Of a stretch of DNA of 64,000 bases, positions 9,017-19,019 are shown piece after piece. Location of the stretch: NCBI RefSeq assembly GCF_034422975.1, contig NZ_CP139873.1:2170001-2234000 (forward strand). The letters run 5' to 3'. Source of the stretch: Idiomarina sp. PL1-037 (lineage in GTDB: Bacteria > Pseudomonadota > Gammaproteobacteria > Enterobacterales > Alteromonadaceae). Below the pieces are notes generated by a model. That model saw only the letters and a list, made by a program, of their open reading frames with translations. It did not search any database and was not told the origin of the DNA. The number at the start of each line of letters is the position of its first letter. The stretch's first letter is position 1. Position numbers and translations under genes: made by a program.

Positions 9017-10014
9017 TTCTTTACCGCCAACTGCACAAGGCCATGCCGGCCCACCAGACGAACTTCAGGTTCCAGCACAATGCCACTGGCATCCGCCACT
9101 TGTTTCATAATTTTTAGTGCCAGCTGCGTAATATCACTGCCCGTGGCCTGTGCTTTATTAATCAATACCAATGCCTGATGCGGGTTAACAGCCGCATCGC
9201 CGACAAACGCTGACTTCAGACCTAAATGCTCAATAAGCCAACCAGCCGCCACTTTCACCTGGTTATCGGCTACCGGGAAATAGACCATGTCCGGCCATTT
9301 CTGCAACAGCTCATCAAGCTGCGCTTTGGTAATAACCGGGTTTTTAAAAAAGCTGCCGGCATTGGGTATAAGTTTTGGGTCCGGTAACTTTTTCTGACGC
9401 ACTTTCACAACCGTGTCGAAAATTTTCTGGGCGCTCACATGTCCCTGCAGTTGGTTTAACGGAGCATAGTGAATGACCGGCTGCCAGTCTTTGGGCAACC
9501 GAAACACCACCGACGTTATCAACCAACGACCAGGGTGTTGCTTGAATACACTGTCGCGATAGGCGAACTGGCAGGCCTCTCTGTTCATAGAAACCCAACG
9601 CTTTTCTTTAATGTCCCAGGCCGTTACCTGCTCAATAAAGGTTGCCACCTCGACCCCATAGGCCCCAACATTTTGCACCGGAGCCGCACCAACTGAGCCC
9701 GGAATTAGCGCTAAGTTCTCCAGCCCGTCGATACTTCTTGCGCGTAAGTCAGCAACAAAGTTATGCCAGTTCTCGCCTGCTGCGGAAGTAATTAAATACG
9801 AGCTTTTCTGTTCTTCAATGCAGACACCCAGTAGCCGGTTGCAAATGACGGTTCCATCGAAATTATCGACAAATAAGGTGTTACTGCCCTCACCAAGCAA
9901 ATAATAAGGTTCCTCAAATGCCAAACCCTCGACGTCATCGCTACTTTTCAGTTCAATTAACGAACGGCATTGTGCCGGGAGTTTAAATGTGTGTCGCTCG
10001 GCAAGCTCTATCAA
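9013..10014 (-). CDS. murB: UDP-N-acetylenolpyruvoylglucosamine reductase MurB
   Basis: An FAD enzyme that uses NADPH to reduce UDP-GlcNAc-enolpyruvate to UDP-MurNAc, the second committed step of peptidoglycan synthesis. The 333 residues match the E. coli-like type I class. Visible motifs are the FAD-binding GEGSNTLF at 41-48, IPGSVGAAPVQNVGAYGVE at 104-122, YRDSVFK at 152-158, the proton-donor serine in NAGSFFKNP (Ser221), and the C-terminal glutamate region LEPEVRLVG. It overlaps crbS by 4 bases upstream and birA by 4 bases downstream, so cell-wall synthesis, biotinylation and CoA synthesis are joined to the acetate-response genes in one strand run. Confidence 0.96.
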   Translation of the reverse strand: MIELAERHTFKLPAQCRSLIELKSSDDVEGLAFEEPYYLLGEGSNTLFVDNFDGTVICNRLLGVCIEEQKSSYLITSAAGENWHNFVADLRARSIDGLENLALIPGSVGAAPVQNVGAYGVEVATFIEQVTAWDIKEKRWVSMNREACQFAYRDSVFKQHPGRWLITSVVFRLPKDWQPVIHYAPLNQLQGHVSAQKIFDTVVKVRQKKLPDPKLIPNAGSFFKNPVITKAQLDELLQKWPDMVYFPVADNQVKVAAGWLIEHLGLKSAFVGDAAVNPHQALVLINKAQATGSDITQLALKIMKQVADASGIVLEPEVRLVGRHGLVQLAVKK

Positions 10015-13000
10015 CTTCTGGCTCCTCCCGCCTTTCGGGTGCTAATGTATTTTAAAAATGCTTTTAATGCGGCAGGCTTGGCCGGTTTAGGTAAAAACTG
10101 CAGGCCGCTTTTGCGGGCTGCCTGCTTCACGGCATCATCGCGCATGGCTGTCACCAAAGCGGCCGGTATCTGTTGCTGCCAAATATCACGTAATTCCTGC
10201 GCCAACTGTAAGCCGTCACCGTCACCTAACTGATAATCTAATAACAGTCCGTGCGGCGCTTTGTTCTGGCTGTGAGCCTTGGCATAAGCTAAAGCTTTGC
10301 TATAACGATTAAAAGTCAGGGCTTCACATCCCCACTTGTGTAACAGCGCACTCAACGCGCTTAAATTCTCATTGTCGTCATCGACCACAATAAGCTGTAA
10401 AGGGTCAGATAAAGCATCTTCCAGTTGCTTCTTCGGCCGACTGACAACCAGCGCACCATTACCTAACGGCACTCGTACCGAAAAACACGAGCCTTTACCT
10501 TCAACCGACTCAACCTGTACGTCACAGTGTAACTGCTCACCCATACGTTGCGCGACACTTAGCCCCAGGCCGACACCGTCTACAGTTTGATTCTGTACTC
10601 GATAAAATGCATCAAATACCTTATTTTGCTGTTGAGCCGCAATGCCCGGCCCGGTATCCCATACAGCTATCTGAAGTTCATCTCCGCGCTTACGTACGCC
10701 TAACAACACACTCCCCGTCTGGGTGTATTTTATGGCATTCGATAAAAAGTTCTGCACAATTCGGCGCAAATACGTTGGGTCGGTGTACACTGGCCTGTCT
10801 TTATAAAACGCACGAAAATCCAGTTTTCGCTGCTCGGCCAGCACCGAATATTCTTCAACCAGAGGCTCCAGTAATGAGCTAAGTTGTACATGTTGAAACT
10901 GCGGTTTTAAAGCCCCCTGATCCATTTTTGCTATCGACAGCAAGGTAGAGAGTAAATGCTCAGTTGATCCAAGCGCGGTATCCAGCTTGCCAACCAAAGA
11001 CAGGTTCCGCTCCGAAAGTTCTTTTTCCTGAATAGCCGAAAGGTACAAACGCGCCGCATTCAGAGGCTGCAAAATATCATGACTGGCCAGCGCCAGAAAA
11101 CGGGTTTTAGAAGCATTGGCTGCTTCAGCTTCAGCCTTGGCTTTTTTCAGCTCATCCTCAACTTGTCGGCGCCTGTCTATTTCCGCTGTCAGTTCCTGGT
11201 TTATCTCGCGTATTTCCTGAGTCCGAACATCAACCCGCTGCTCCAGGTCAATATTCGCATCTTCCAGCGCCTGCTGGGTTTCAACGTGCGACGTAATATC
11301 GGTAAAACTGGTAACGAAGCCACCGGTCGGCAATGGGTTACCTACCATCTCTATCACCCGGCCATCGGCGCGACGACGAATAAAACGGTGTGGGGACCCC
11401 TGCTGCATATAACGCAAACGCTTATTAACCAACCCATCAACGTCACCAGGCCCACATTCTCCGCGTTCTGCGTTATAACGGATAAGGGTCGCTATAGGCT
11501 GCCCGGGCTTCACCATTCCCTCAGGGTACTGAAATAAATCCATATAGCGTTTATTCCAGGCCACTAGCCTCAACTCCGCGTCGACAACACTAATGCCCTG
11601 AGCCAAATTCTCCAGTGAGCTAAACAAAATAGATTGCTGGATTTGCAGCGCTTGCGTTGTATCGTCAAAGAAGTGAACAACTTCCTCTAAATTCAGCTGC
11701 TTATCGCGCAAAGCCGCGTCGACCAAAGAACGCGCTGTGGCTGACCCCAGTACCCCCGCTATTGCTCTCTCCACAAAGCTAATAAACGGCTTTTCTGCCA
11801 CAGCCTCCAGCGGAAGTTCGGTGTTTTCCGGGCGCTGATAATATTGCATTAACTGCTGAGCCCGTTCCGCACCTAAAAAGGTTCTTAACAGCAACAACAT
11901 ATCGGCATTGGTGGCGTTGTCGTTCTTGTTGAAATGCAAATCGGGTAAAGCGGCTCGGGGCTTAACAAAAGCGGTTGCCTGAATACGGTCAACCAGACGG
12001 GGTTTTGCCAGTAATGAAAACACAATAAACCCAAAGCTATTTAAGGCTAACGAAACCACAGTGCCCCGGGTTATGATTTCTACGTCGGTCAGTTGTAAGT
12101 TGGTGTAAAGCGGTATTAATACCGCTAGAACCCAGCCGACTGAACCGGCGGCCAACCCGGCGTAAACGCCCCGCGCATGCCCCTTACGCCAGTAAAGTGC
12201 GGCAAGCAACGCCGGCAGCAACTGCAACACCAACGAGAACGCCAACAAACCAATACTGACTAAATTGGTACGCGCAGCCCAGAAGTAATAACATAAGAAC
12301 GACAGCACCATAGTAACGGCTATGGCCACTCGACGAATTAATAGTAGTGCCCGGTCGTATTCACGGCGCCGATGTTTCAGCGGTAAGCGCGACTCTCGCT
12401 GCAGCAAAATGGGCATGATAACGTCGTTGGTTATCATGGTACTTAAGGTAACAGACGCGATAATCACCATGGCAGTCGCTGCCGATATACCACCAATAAA
12501 AATAACCAGCGATAACCAGAGCTGCTCTTTAAGTAACGGCAGTTGTAATGCGAAAGTCGAACCGTCGGTAGTTGCTGACAAGTAAAAAGTGCCCGCAATC
12601 GCAATGGGAACAATTGCGGCAGCGGTCAGTGCCAGATACAGAGGAAAGCCCCAACGGGCCGTGCGTAAATGGCGAACATCAACATTGTCCACCACCGCCA
12701 CATGAAACTGCCGGGGTAAACAAAGAATAGCCCCGGCCGCCATCAGGGTTTGTACAATGAACTCAAACTCGCCAAAGGCTGCAAATGACCATTGCGGTTT
12801 CGTTACGTCACTAAAAGAACTGAACAAGTCCGACTGAGCGTCTCCCTGAATTAAATACCAGGCAAAAACCCCTGCCGCCAGCAATGCGACCAGTTTTATC
12901 ATCGACTCAACAGCAATAGCCAGTATCATGCCACTGCGATATTCAGTGACTTCAACATGGCGGGTACCAAACAACATAGCAAAAATAGCCATTAACGCAG

Positions 13001-13484
13001 CGGCACCCAGCTCTTTTATCGAAAACTCGGCCATCACTCCAGTGCTTTCAGTCAGAACCGCAAAGCTAATGCCCACAGCTTTTAACTGCAGCGCAATGTA
13101 AGGAATAATGGCAACGGCAGCAATGGCAGTAACAGCCACCGCAAGCCGCCTGCGTTTACCAAAGCGGGAAGAAATAAAGTCGGCTATTGACGTAATGTTT
13201 TGCTGTTTACTAACCGAAACCAGCTTTTCCAGAATGCGGATACCAAACAGGAACAGCAGAATTGGCCCGAGCAGAATAGGAAAAAATGCCCAACCGTCAA
13301 CCGCTGCATTGCCCACAGCACCGTAATACGTCCAGGACGTACAATAGATGGCCAGCGACATAGAATAGACAACTGGCTTGTGACTGATTTTATTCGCCCA
13401 CGAGCCTGCACGATCGCCCCAGGTGGCAACTGCGAAGAGGAAGATCACATAAGCCAGCGAGGCAAATATCAGTAACCAGGTCAT
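10011..13484 (-). CDS. crbS: Sodium/solute symporter-type hybrid sensor kinase CrbS
   Basis: A 1157-residue membrane sensor kinase. Residues about 1-490 form an SSS/PutP-like transporter domain with some 13 membrane segments. A PAS domain (NLAQGISVVDAELRL onward), a coiled-coil linker and a kinase core follow; the phospho-acceptor is His802 in LASHDILQPL and the ATP-binding box includes DTGPGIA. A C-terminal receiver domain has the probable phospho-aspartate Asp1083 in LLLDYQLGDG. The partner LuxR-type regulator overlaps by 4 bases and acs lies just upstream. This is the layout of the Vibrio CrbS/CrbR and Pseudomonas MxtR/ErdR acetate-switch systems. The name rests on architecture and context; a CbrA-type kinase would look similar but lacks this neighbourhood. 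Confidence 0.88.
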   Translation of the reverse strand: MTWLLIFASLAYVIFLFAVATWGDRAGSWANKISHKPVVYSMSLAIYCTSWTYYGAVGNAAVDGWAFFPILLGPILLFLFGIRILEKLVSVSKQQNITSIADFISSRFGKRRRLAVAVTAIAAVAIIPYIALQLKAVGISFAVLTESTGVMAEFSIKELGAAALMAIFAMLFGTRHVEVTEYRSGMILAIAVESMIKLVALLAAGVFAWYLIQGDAQSDLFSSFSDVTKPQWSFAAFGEFEFIVQTLMAAGAILCLPRQFHVAVVDNVDVRHLRTARWGFPLYLALTAAAIVPIAIAGTFYLSATTDGSTFALQLPLLKEQLWLSLVIFIGGISAATAMVIIASVTLSTMITNDVIMPILLQRESRLPLKHRRREYDRALLLIRRVAIAVTMVLSFLCYYFWAARTNLVSIGLLAFSLVLQLLPALLAALYWRKGHARGVYAGLAAGSVGWVLAVLIPLYTNLQLTDVEIITRGTVVSLALNSFGFIVFSLLAKPRLVDRIQATAFVKPRAALPDLHFNKNDNATNADMLLLLRTFLGAERAQQLMQYYQRPENTELPLEAVAEKPFISFVERAIAGVLGSATARSLVDAALRDKQLNLEEVVHFFDDTTQALQIQQSILFSSLENLAQGISVVDAELRLVAWNKRYMDLFQYPEGMVKPGQPIATLIRYNAERGECGPGDVDGLVNKRLRYMQQGSPHRFIRRRADGRVIEMVGNPLPTGGFVTSFTDITSHVETQQALEDANIDLEQRVDVRTQEIREINQELTAEIDRRRQVEDELKKAKAEAEAANASKTRFLALASHDILQPLNAARLYLSAIQEKELSERNLSLVGKLDTALGSTEHLLSTLLSIAKMDQGALKPQFQHVQLSSLLEPLVEEYSVLAEQRKLDFRAFYKDRPVYTDPTYLRRIVQNFLSNAIKYTQTGSVLLGVRKRGDELQIAVWDTGPGIAAQQQNKVFDAFYRVQNQTVDGVGLGLSVAQRMGEQLHCDVQVESVEGKGSCFSVRVPLGNGALVVSRPKKQLEDALSDPLQLIVVDDDNENLSALSALLHKWGCEALTFNRYSKALAYAKAHSQNKAPHGLLLDYQLGDGDGLQLAQELRDIWQQQIPAALVTAMRDDAVKQAARKSGLQFLPKPAKPAALKAFLKYISTRKAGGARS

Positions 13485-14113
13485 AACTGCAGACGTTCAG
13501 CCACCAAAACTGCCTGGGTACGACTGTACACGCCCAGTTTGCGAAAAATTGCCGTAATGTGCGCTTTGACGGTTGCTTCAGTAATGCCCAATTGATAGGC
13601 AATTTGTTTGTTCAGCAAGCCTTCATGAAGAAAGTGCAAAACCCGATATTGCTGCGGGGTAAGCTCCGAAACCTTTTGCGCAAGCTCCTGGTCTTCGTCC
13701 GAAATCACATCAAGACGTTCTCTGTTTTCTTTCGGAACCCAGGTGTCACCCTGCAGGATGGTGTCTATCGCTTCGGCTATTTCGGCCGAGGGTAATGACT
13801 TTGGAATAAAGCCCAACGCCCCAAAACCAATACACTTAGCCACAATGGAGGAATCCTCACTACCGGAAATGATAGCAACGGGAAGCAGTGGATAGTCTTC
13901 TCTGACACGAATAAGACCATACAAATCACCACTACCGGGCATGTGTAAATCCAGCAGCAATAAATCGACATCGTCGTCTTTATTCAGCGCAGTAAGGGTT
14001 GAATCTAAGTCTTCAGCTTCGCGTAAAGTCAGCTCAGAAAAGTGATTCGCGAGAGCGCCCTGAAGCGCCTCGCGGAACAATGGGTGGTCATCTGCGATTA
14101 AAAATTTCGCCAT
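13481..14113 (-). CDS. crbR: LuxR-family response regulator CrbR
   Basis: The cognate regulator of the adjoining kinase, 210 residues. The receiver domain begins LIADDHP with acidic residues near positions 8-9 and has the phospho-acceptor Asp55 in LLLLDLHMPG. The C-terminal LuxR helix-turn-helix covers about 145-210, including LLNKQIAYQLGITEATVKAH. In Vibrio cholerae the equivalent protein activates acs so that acetate is taken up in late growth. Here acs ends 22 bases upstream and crbS overlaps the 3' end by 4 bases, giving the order acs-crbR-crbS on one strand. Acs expression and its sensor-regulator pair could therefore feed back on each other, which is inference. Confidence 0.88.
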   Translation of the reverse strand: MAKFLIADDHPLFREALQGALANHFSELTLREAEDLDSTLTALNKDDDVDLLLLDLHMPGSGDLYGLIRVREDYPLLPVAIISGSEDSSIVAKCIGFGALGFIPKSLPSAEIAEAIDTILQGDTWVPKENRERLDVISDEDQELAQKVSELTPQQYRVLHFLHEGLLNKQIAYQLGITEATVKAHITAIFRKLGVYSRTQAVLVAERLQL

Positions 14114-14134
14114 GAGATTCCAGATTAGGTGACA

Positions 14135-16075
14135 TTATTTATTCATTCGATTCTCTATCAAAGAATCTACCACACTTGGATCGGCAAGCGTAGAGGTGTC
14201 ACCGAGGTTTTCGTATTCATTAGCGGCAATTTTACGCAGAATACGACGCATAATTTTACCGGAACGGGTTTTCGGTAAGCCGGCAGTCCAGTGAATTAAA
14301 TCCGGACTTGCTATTGGGCTAAGTTCGGAGCGAACCCAGTTGCGAACCTCTTTAGTCAACTCATCAGTGACTTCAACACCTTCAACCGGCGTGACATAAA
14401 CATAAATACCCTGACCTTTTAAGTCATGCGGATACCCTACCACAGCCGCTTCCGCGACAGATTTATGTGCAACCAGAGCGCTTTCAATTTCGGCGGTACC
14501 CAAACGGTGTCCTGATACGTTCAGTACGTCATCCATACGGCCCGTTATCCAATAATAACCGTCGGCATCGCGGCGTGCGCCGTCGCCACTAAAGTACATA
14601 CCTTTAAAAGTAGAGAAGTAGGTTTGCTCAAAGCGCTCATGGTCTCCCCATAATGTGCGCATTTGACCCGGCCAGGAGTCTTTAATAACCAGGCCACCTT
14701 CGGCTTCACCTTCCTGAATATTACCTTCGCTATCAACCAACGCGGGCTGAATACCAAAGAACGGACGAGTCGCAGATCCTGGTTTCAAGTCCGTGGCACC
14801 AGGCAATGGCGTAATCAAAATACCACCGTTTTCGGTCTGCCACCAGGTATCCATAATAGGGCATTTGCCGTTACCAATAGCACGGTGATACCACTCCCAG
14901 GCTTCCGGGTTAATTGGTTCACCAACACTGCCCAGAACCCGGAGACTTTCACGTGTCGAGGTTTTAGCCGCTTCGTCGCCTTTTGCCATTAATGCGCGAA
15001 TAGCGGTTGGCGCCGTATAAAGAATGTTCACTTGGTGTTTATCGACAATTTCGCCAATACGGCCAACACCAGGATAAGTCGGAACACCTTCAAACATCAG
15101 CGTGGTTGCGCCATTAGCCAATGGCCCGTAAACAATGTAAGAGTGACCTGTAATCCAGCCAACATCCGCAGCACACCAGTAGACTTCGTCTTCCTGATAG
15201 TCAAAAACGTACTCGTGGGTCATTGATGCGTACACCATATAACCACCTGTGGTATGCACAACCCCTTTAGGTTTGCCGGTTGAACCCGAGGTATAGAGAA
15301 TAAATAACGGGTCTTCGGCATTCATTACTTCAGCCTGACACTCGTCACTGACGTCACCAATCAGCTCATGCCACCAGACATCACGACCTTCGGTCCAGTC
15401 AACGTCACCTTCGGTAACACGGCACACAATACTATGCTCAAGCGAAGGACAGGCATCGTCAGCTAAGGCTTTATCGACATTGGCTTTCAAACCAATGGTT
15501 CCGCCGCCACGCCGACCTTCATCGGCGGTAATAATGGCTTTTGCCTGACAGTCGTTAATACGATCAGCAATCGCATTAGGTGAAAAGCCGCCAAAAATCA
15601 CCGAGTGGACCGCACCAATGCGTGCACAAGCCAACATGGCGTAGGCCGCTTCCGGTACCATGGGCATATAAATAGCCACACGGTCACCTTTACTAATACC
15701 TAGTTTTTTCAGGCCATTAGCAAAACGGGATACCTCTTTATGTAGCTCGCGATAAGTGATGTGTTTGTCTACACTAGGGTCGTCGCCCTCCCAGATAATC
15801 GCAGTTTTATCTGCTTTCTTCGCTAGGTGGCGGTCGACACAGTTATAACAAGCGTTTAAAGTGCCGTCTTCGTACCACTTGACTCTGACTTTTCCTGATT
15901 CGAAACTGGTATTTTTTACTTTGTTGTAGGGTGTGAACCAAGTAATACGCTGCCCGTGTTCACTCCAAAACCCTTCAGGATCGTCTATAGACTGTTGGTA
16001 AAGTTTTTTGTAACCGTCATTATCGATTTTGGCTTTTGCTTTAATGTGTTCAGGGACTGAATAGAGTTGCGACAT
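14135..16075 (-). CDS. acs: Acetyl-CoA synthetase
   Basis: The enzyme converts acetate, ATP and CoA to acetyl-CoA through acetyl-AMP. The 646 residues match the family. Motifs seen are the AMP-binding loop [27 protein letters not shown], and the C-terminal [11 protein letters not shown] whose lysine (about Lys607) is the usual site of inhibitory acetylation. I chose the ATG at 16075 because AAGGAGG sits 8 bases before it; an in-frame ATG at 16099 has no such site and would place the Shine-Dalgarno sequence inside the gene. It heads the acs-crbR-crbS run and diverges from a porin gene. Confidence 0.96.
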   Translation of the reverse strand: MSQLYSVPEHIKAKAKIDNDGYKKLYQQSIDDPEGFWSEHGQRITWFTPYNKVKNTSFESGKVRVKWYEDGTLNACYNCVDRHLAKKADKTAIIWEGDDPSVDKHITYRELHKEVSRFANGLKKLGISKGDRVAIYMPMVPEAAYAMLACARIGAVHSVIFGGFSPNAIADRINDCQAKAIITADEGRRGGGTIGLKANVDKALADDACPSLEHSIVCRVTEGDVDWTEGRDVWWHELIGDVSDECQAEVMNAEDPLFILYTSGSTGKPKGVVHTTGGYMVYASMTHEYVFDYQEDEVYWCAADVGWITGHSYIVYGPLANGATTLMFEGVPTYPGVGRIGEIVDKHQVNILYTAPTAIRALMAKGDEAAKTSTRESLRVLGSVGEPINPEAWEWYHRAIGNGKCPIMDTWWQTENGGILITPLPGATDLKPGSATRPFFGIQPALVDSEGNIQEGEAEGGLVIKDSWPGQMRTLWGDHERFEQTYFSTFKGMYFSGDGARRDADGYYWITGRMDDVLNVSGHRLGTAEIESALVAHKSVAEAAVVGYPHDLKGQGIYVYVTPVEGVEVTDELTKEVRNWVRSELSPIASPDLIHWTAGLPKTRSGKIMRRILRKIAANEYENLGDTSTLADPSVVDSLIENRMNK

Positions 16076-16139
16076 TACCTCTTCCTCCTTAATTCGCAAG
16101 ATGGTATCTGTTGTACGTTTTAAAAGGCTTAAACACTAT

Positions 16140-16153
16140 TAGACCATAGTCTA
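16140..16153. promoter_or_regulatory. Palindrome in the acs/porin divergent promoter region, candidate CrbR site
   Basis: TAGAC-CATA-GTCTA has perfect 5-base arms around a 4-base centre. It lies about 65 bases upstream of the acs start and about 107 bases upstream of the porin start. LuxR-family regulators bind such dyads as dimers, so CrbR is the natural candidate, but I know of no fixed consensus that proves it. The 184-base gap from 16076 to 16259 is otherwise AT-rich promoter DNA. Confidence 0.4.
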
Positions 16154-16259
16154 GATTGATAAAAATTGACCAGTTAACGAGAATTAACAGCGTTTATACT
16201 TAGCGCGACTAAAAAATGTACAATCAAAAATGACTATTTGGCTTACAGGGGAGAACACC

Positions 16260-17453
16260 ATGGCTAAAGCAAGTACCGCAAAAAAATTCACCTTAACGAC
16301 GGCAAGCGCTGCTGTTCTGGGGGTTATGAGCTTAGGGGCTCAGGCTGACCAGACAGATATCGATTTTGGCGGTTACGTAAAACTGGATATGCTGGTATCG
16401 GATTACGCTGATGGATTCGCTCCTGACAGCGCGAACATTGGTCGTCAGCAGTACATCCCAAGCATCACGCCAGTTGGTGGCGACGGCGATGATCTGACGA
16501 CAGACTTTCATGCCCGTCAGTCACGCTTCTTCCTGACCAGCAAAACCGAATTAGATAATGGTGAAACACTGACCGGCCATATTGAAATGGACTTTCAGTT
16601 AACTCCTGATGGCGACGAGCGTATTTCAAACTCATACAACCCACGTCTGCGTCAGGCATTTCTTAAATACGGTAAATGGACCTTTGGCCAAACCTGGTCA
16701 AACTTTCAGGATCTCAATATTTTGGCTGAATCAGTAGACTTTATCGGTATTACTGATGGCATCGTCTTTAACCGTCAGGCGCAAATTCGCTACACCTCAG
16801 GCGGCTTTAGTGCCTCTATCGAGAACCCTGAAACCACGGTAACAGAAACCAGAAACAGCACCGATAGGGACCCGGGCGATCGTATTGTTTCCAGCGATGG
16901 TTTTGTTCCGGATGTCACCTTTAAGTACTCCGGGAAAACAGATAACTTAACCTGGCAGGCATCGGTACTTTTACGCCAGCTGGCTTACGATGTTCCGCAA
17001 ACCGGCGATGACGAAACCACCTTTGGTTATGGTGTCAGCCTTGGTGCTAAATACACCTTCGGCATGGACGACATTCGTGCATCAATCACTACCGGTTCTG
17101 GCTTAGGCCGCTACTTAGGTCTGAACACCTGGAACGGCGCCTACATTGACAGCAATGGTGAACTTGAAGCCATTGATTCAACCGGTATCTCATTTGCATA
17201 TCGTCACTTCTGGACTGAGAAATTACGTTCTAACGTCGTTTATTCGCGTGGCTGGGCAGATAATGATGGTGAACTACTGGCGCAAGCTGGCGACATGACT
17301 GAATACACACAACGTCTTGCATTTAACCTGATGTATTCACCAGCGTCTAACCTAACTTTTGGTGCTGAAATTTCACAGGCAAACCGTGAAACAGAAGCTG
17401 AAGTCGACGGTGACTTAAACCGCCTGCAACTCATGGCTATGTATAAGTTTTAA
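16260..17453 (+). CDS. DcaP-like trimeric outer-membrane porin
   Basis: An exported beta-barrel protein of 397 residues. The signal peptide ends near GAQA (about residues 22-25) and the last residue is phenylalanine (MYKF), typical of barrel proteins inserted by the Bam complex. The mature part opens with DFGGYVKLDML and then alternates short beta-strand patterns, as in the DcaP family that passes small acids across the outer membrane. The ATG at 16260 is preferred over an earlier in-frame start at 16230 because AGGGGAGA precedes it at proper spacing and the signal peptide begins there. Facing acs across a shared promoter suggests a role in taking up acetate or related acids, which is inference. 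Confidence 0.82.
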   Translation: MAKASTAKKFTLTTASAAVLGVMSLGAQADQTDIDFGGYVKLDMLVSDYADGFAPDSANIGRQQYIPSITPVGGDGDDLTTDFHARQSRFFLTSKTELDNGETLTGHIEMDFQLTPDGDERISNSYNPRLRQAFLKYGKWTFGQTWSNFQDLNILAESVDFIGITDGIVFNRQAQIRYTSGGFSASIENPETTVTETRNSTDRDPGDRIVSSDGFVPDVTFKYSGKTDNLTWQASVLLRQLAYDVPQTGDDETTFGYGVSLGAKYTFGMDDIRASITTGSGLGRYLGLNTWNGAYIDSNGELEAIDSTGISFAYRHFWTEKLRSNVVYSRGWADNDGELLAQAGDMTEYTQRLAFNLMYSPASNLTFGAEISQANRETEAEVDGDLNRLQLMAMYKF

Positions 17454-17470
17454 TCAATAAAAGAAATACG

Positions 17471-17502
17471 GGCGCACAAAGGACGGTTTTACTTTGTGCG
17501 CC
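17471..17502. terminator. Hairpin terminator after the porin gene
   Basis: An 11-base perfect stem, GGCGCACAAAG / CTTTGTGCGCC, with a 10-base loop, 17 bases after the porin stop. A weak T-rich stretch follows on the plus strand. ppx ends just beyond on the other strand, so it may stop both transcripts. Confidence 0.75.
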
Positions 17503-17510
17503 TGCTGTTT

Positions 17511-19019
17511 TCAACAGACCAACAGTTCGTAACCTAATTTCTGCATAACCTTGGCCTCGCACTCAAGTTGCATCGTGAGTACTGAATCCTCTTTAGCTGA
17601 GCCCTTCAGCTGCAGTTTCAACGCACCGTCTTCAATAACCGCCTCATCCAATGAATTCGAGTTTTGCCTATCGCTGTTTAAAATAACGCCAAGACGCATA
17701 ATTATCAGCATTTTAATAAGCTGATTTTGGCTAAACAGAATCAGATCCGGGAATTCTGCAGTTTGTATTTTTTTACGAAAGTACCGGACAATGGTCGATA
17801 GAAAGCGCTGTTCTTCGGCATTAAACCCGGGCATATAAGCATGAGCTAAAATATAGCCAGAATGCTTTTGTACACCACTGGCACTAATGCTTAGCCCGAC
17901 CTCGTGCAACTTAGCCGCACCTTCTAATAACACTTCCAAATCTTGTCCGCTGAGTCCCCAGCTTTCAGCGACACCACTCCAAATTTGCTGAACCGTAGAT
18001 AACACCCGCTGGGCTTGAGCCGAATCAACTGAGTAGCGTTGCGCCAAGCTGTTAATCGTGCGTTCCCGTACGTCCTGGTGCAGCAAGACTTCGCCTGCCA
18101 GTTCATACAAAACGCCTTCTCTTAGCGCGGAGTCGTGAGGAACTAAACGCTCAATTCCCAGTTCTTCGAAAATACCCAAGAGTACGGCAACCCCGCCCGC
18201 GATAGACTCCCTGCGCTCCGGTGAAACCCATTCTTTATTCAGTTTTTTTACCGACTCAGCTGCAATAAGGTCTGTTCGACAGCCCTGAAGCTGAGAATAC
18301 GTTATACCCAGAGGTTGCTCGCCATCGCGCTTCACAATCCATTGATAAATAGCCTTGATGGTTCCCGACGTACCGAAAACGCTTTCCACCGGGTGCTCAG
18401 CCAAATAATTCGCTATTGGCTCAACATGCTGACGAGCGGATACAACCGCCTTATCAAAGCGTTTTTGGCTCATTTTCCCTGATGAGAAAAACTCTTTTGA
18501 AAAAGCCAGGCTTCCAATACTTCGGGAACTTAAGAACTTCGGTTGGCGATTTTTTCCAATAGCAAACTCAGTGCTGCCACCGCCAATATCAATAACTAAC
18601 TGAGAGCCTGACTCGGAGCTTGTTTCCGCTACACCCCGAAAAATTAAACGCGCCTCTTCCCGGCCTGAAATAACCTCTATCGGAAAAGGCAGTACTTTTG
18701 CAGCTTCTGCCAAAAATCGTTTACGATTCTTAGCCTTACGCAATGTATGTGTCGCCACCAATTTAACGGTATCGCGATGGAACCCCTCAAGCCGGACAGC
18801 GCATTGCCGGAGCGCTTCAACTCCACGGTAAAGCGCAGCGTCACTCAGGTGGCGATTTGAGAGGCCCTCGCCCAGTTGCACGGGTTGCTTGAACTTGAAA
18901 ATAGGCTGCAGCTGACCTTCGACTAAACGCGCAATAATTAAATGAAAACTGTTAGAGCCAATATCCAAAGCAGCAAACTGCTTCGGGTCATTATTAGAGG
19001 TCTTTTTGTTGGCTTTCAT
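17511..19019 (-). CDS. ppx: Exopolyphosphatase (Ppx/GppA family)
   Basis: Ppx removes phosphate from the ends of polyphosphate chains. The 502-residue protein begins its ASKHA-fold domain with ALDIGSNSFHLIIAR and carries the second phosphate motif VIDIGGGSTEFA and the GTSGTIKA loop; the C-terminal half is the HD-like helical region. The ATG at 19019 is chosen over an earlier in-frame start at 19139, because the earlier start would add 40 residues that merely overlap ppk and because homologues begin just before the ALDIGSNS motif. AGAGAG lies before this ATG. It overlaps ppk by 26 bases, so synthesis and breakdown of polyphosphate are coupled. E. coli has the same order. Confidence 0.93.
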   Translation of the reverse strand: MKANKKTSNNDPKQFAALDIGSNSFHLIIARLVEGQLQPIFKFKQPVQLGEGLSNRHLSDAALYRGVEALRQCAVRLEGFHRDTVKLVATHTLRKAKNRKRFLAEAAKVLPFPIEVISGREEARLIFRGVAETSSESGSQLVIDIGGGSTEFAIGKNRQPKFLSSRSIGSLAFSKEFFSSGKMSQKRFDKAVVSARQHVEPIANYLAEHPVESVFGTSGTIKAIYQWIVKRDGEQPLGITYSQLQGCRTDLIAAESVKKLNKEWVSPERRESIAGGVAVLLGIFEELGIERLVPHDSALREGVLYELAGEVLLHQDVRERTINSLAQRYSVDSAQAQRVLSTVQQIWSGVAESWGLSGQDLEVLLEGAAKLHEVGLSISASGVQKHSGYILAHAYMPGFNAEEQRFLSTIVRYFRKKIQTAEFPDLILFSQNQLIKMLIIMRLGVILNSDRQNSNSLDEAVIEDGALKLQLKGSAKEDSVLTMQLECEAKVMQKLGYELLVC

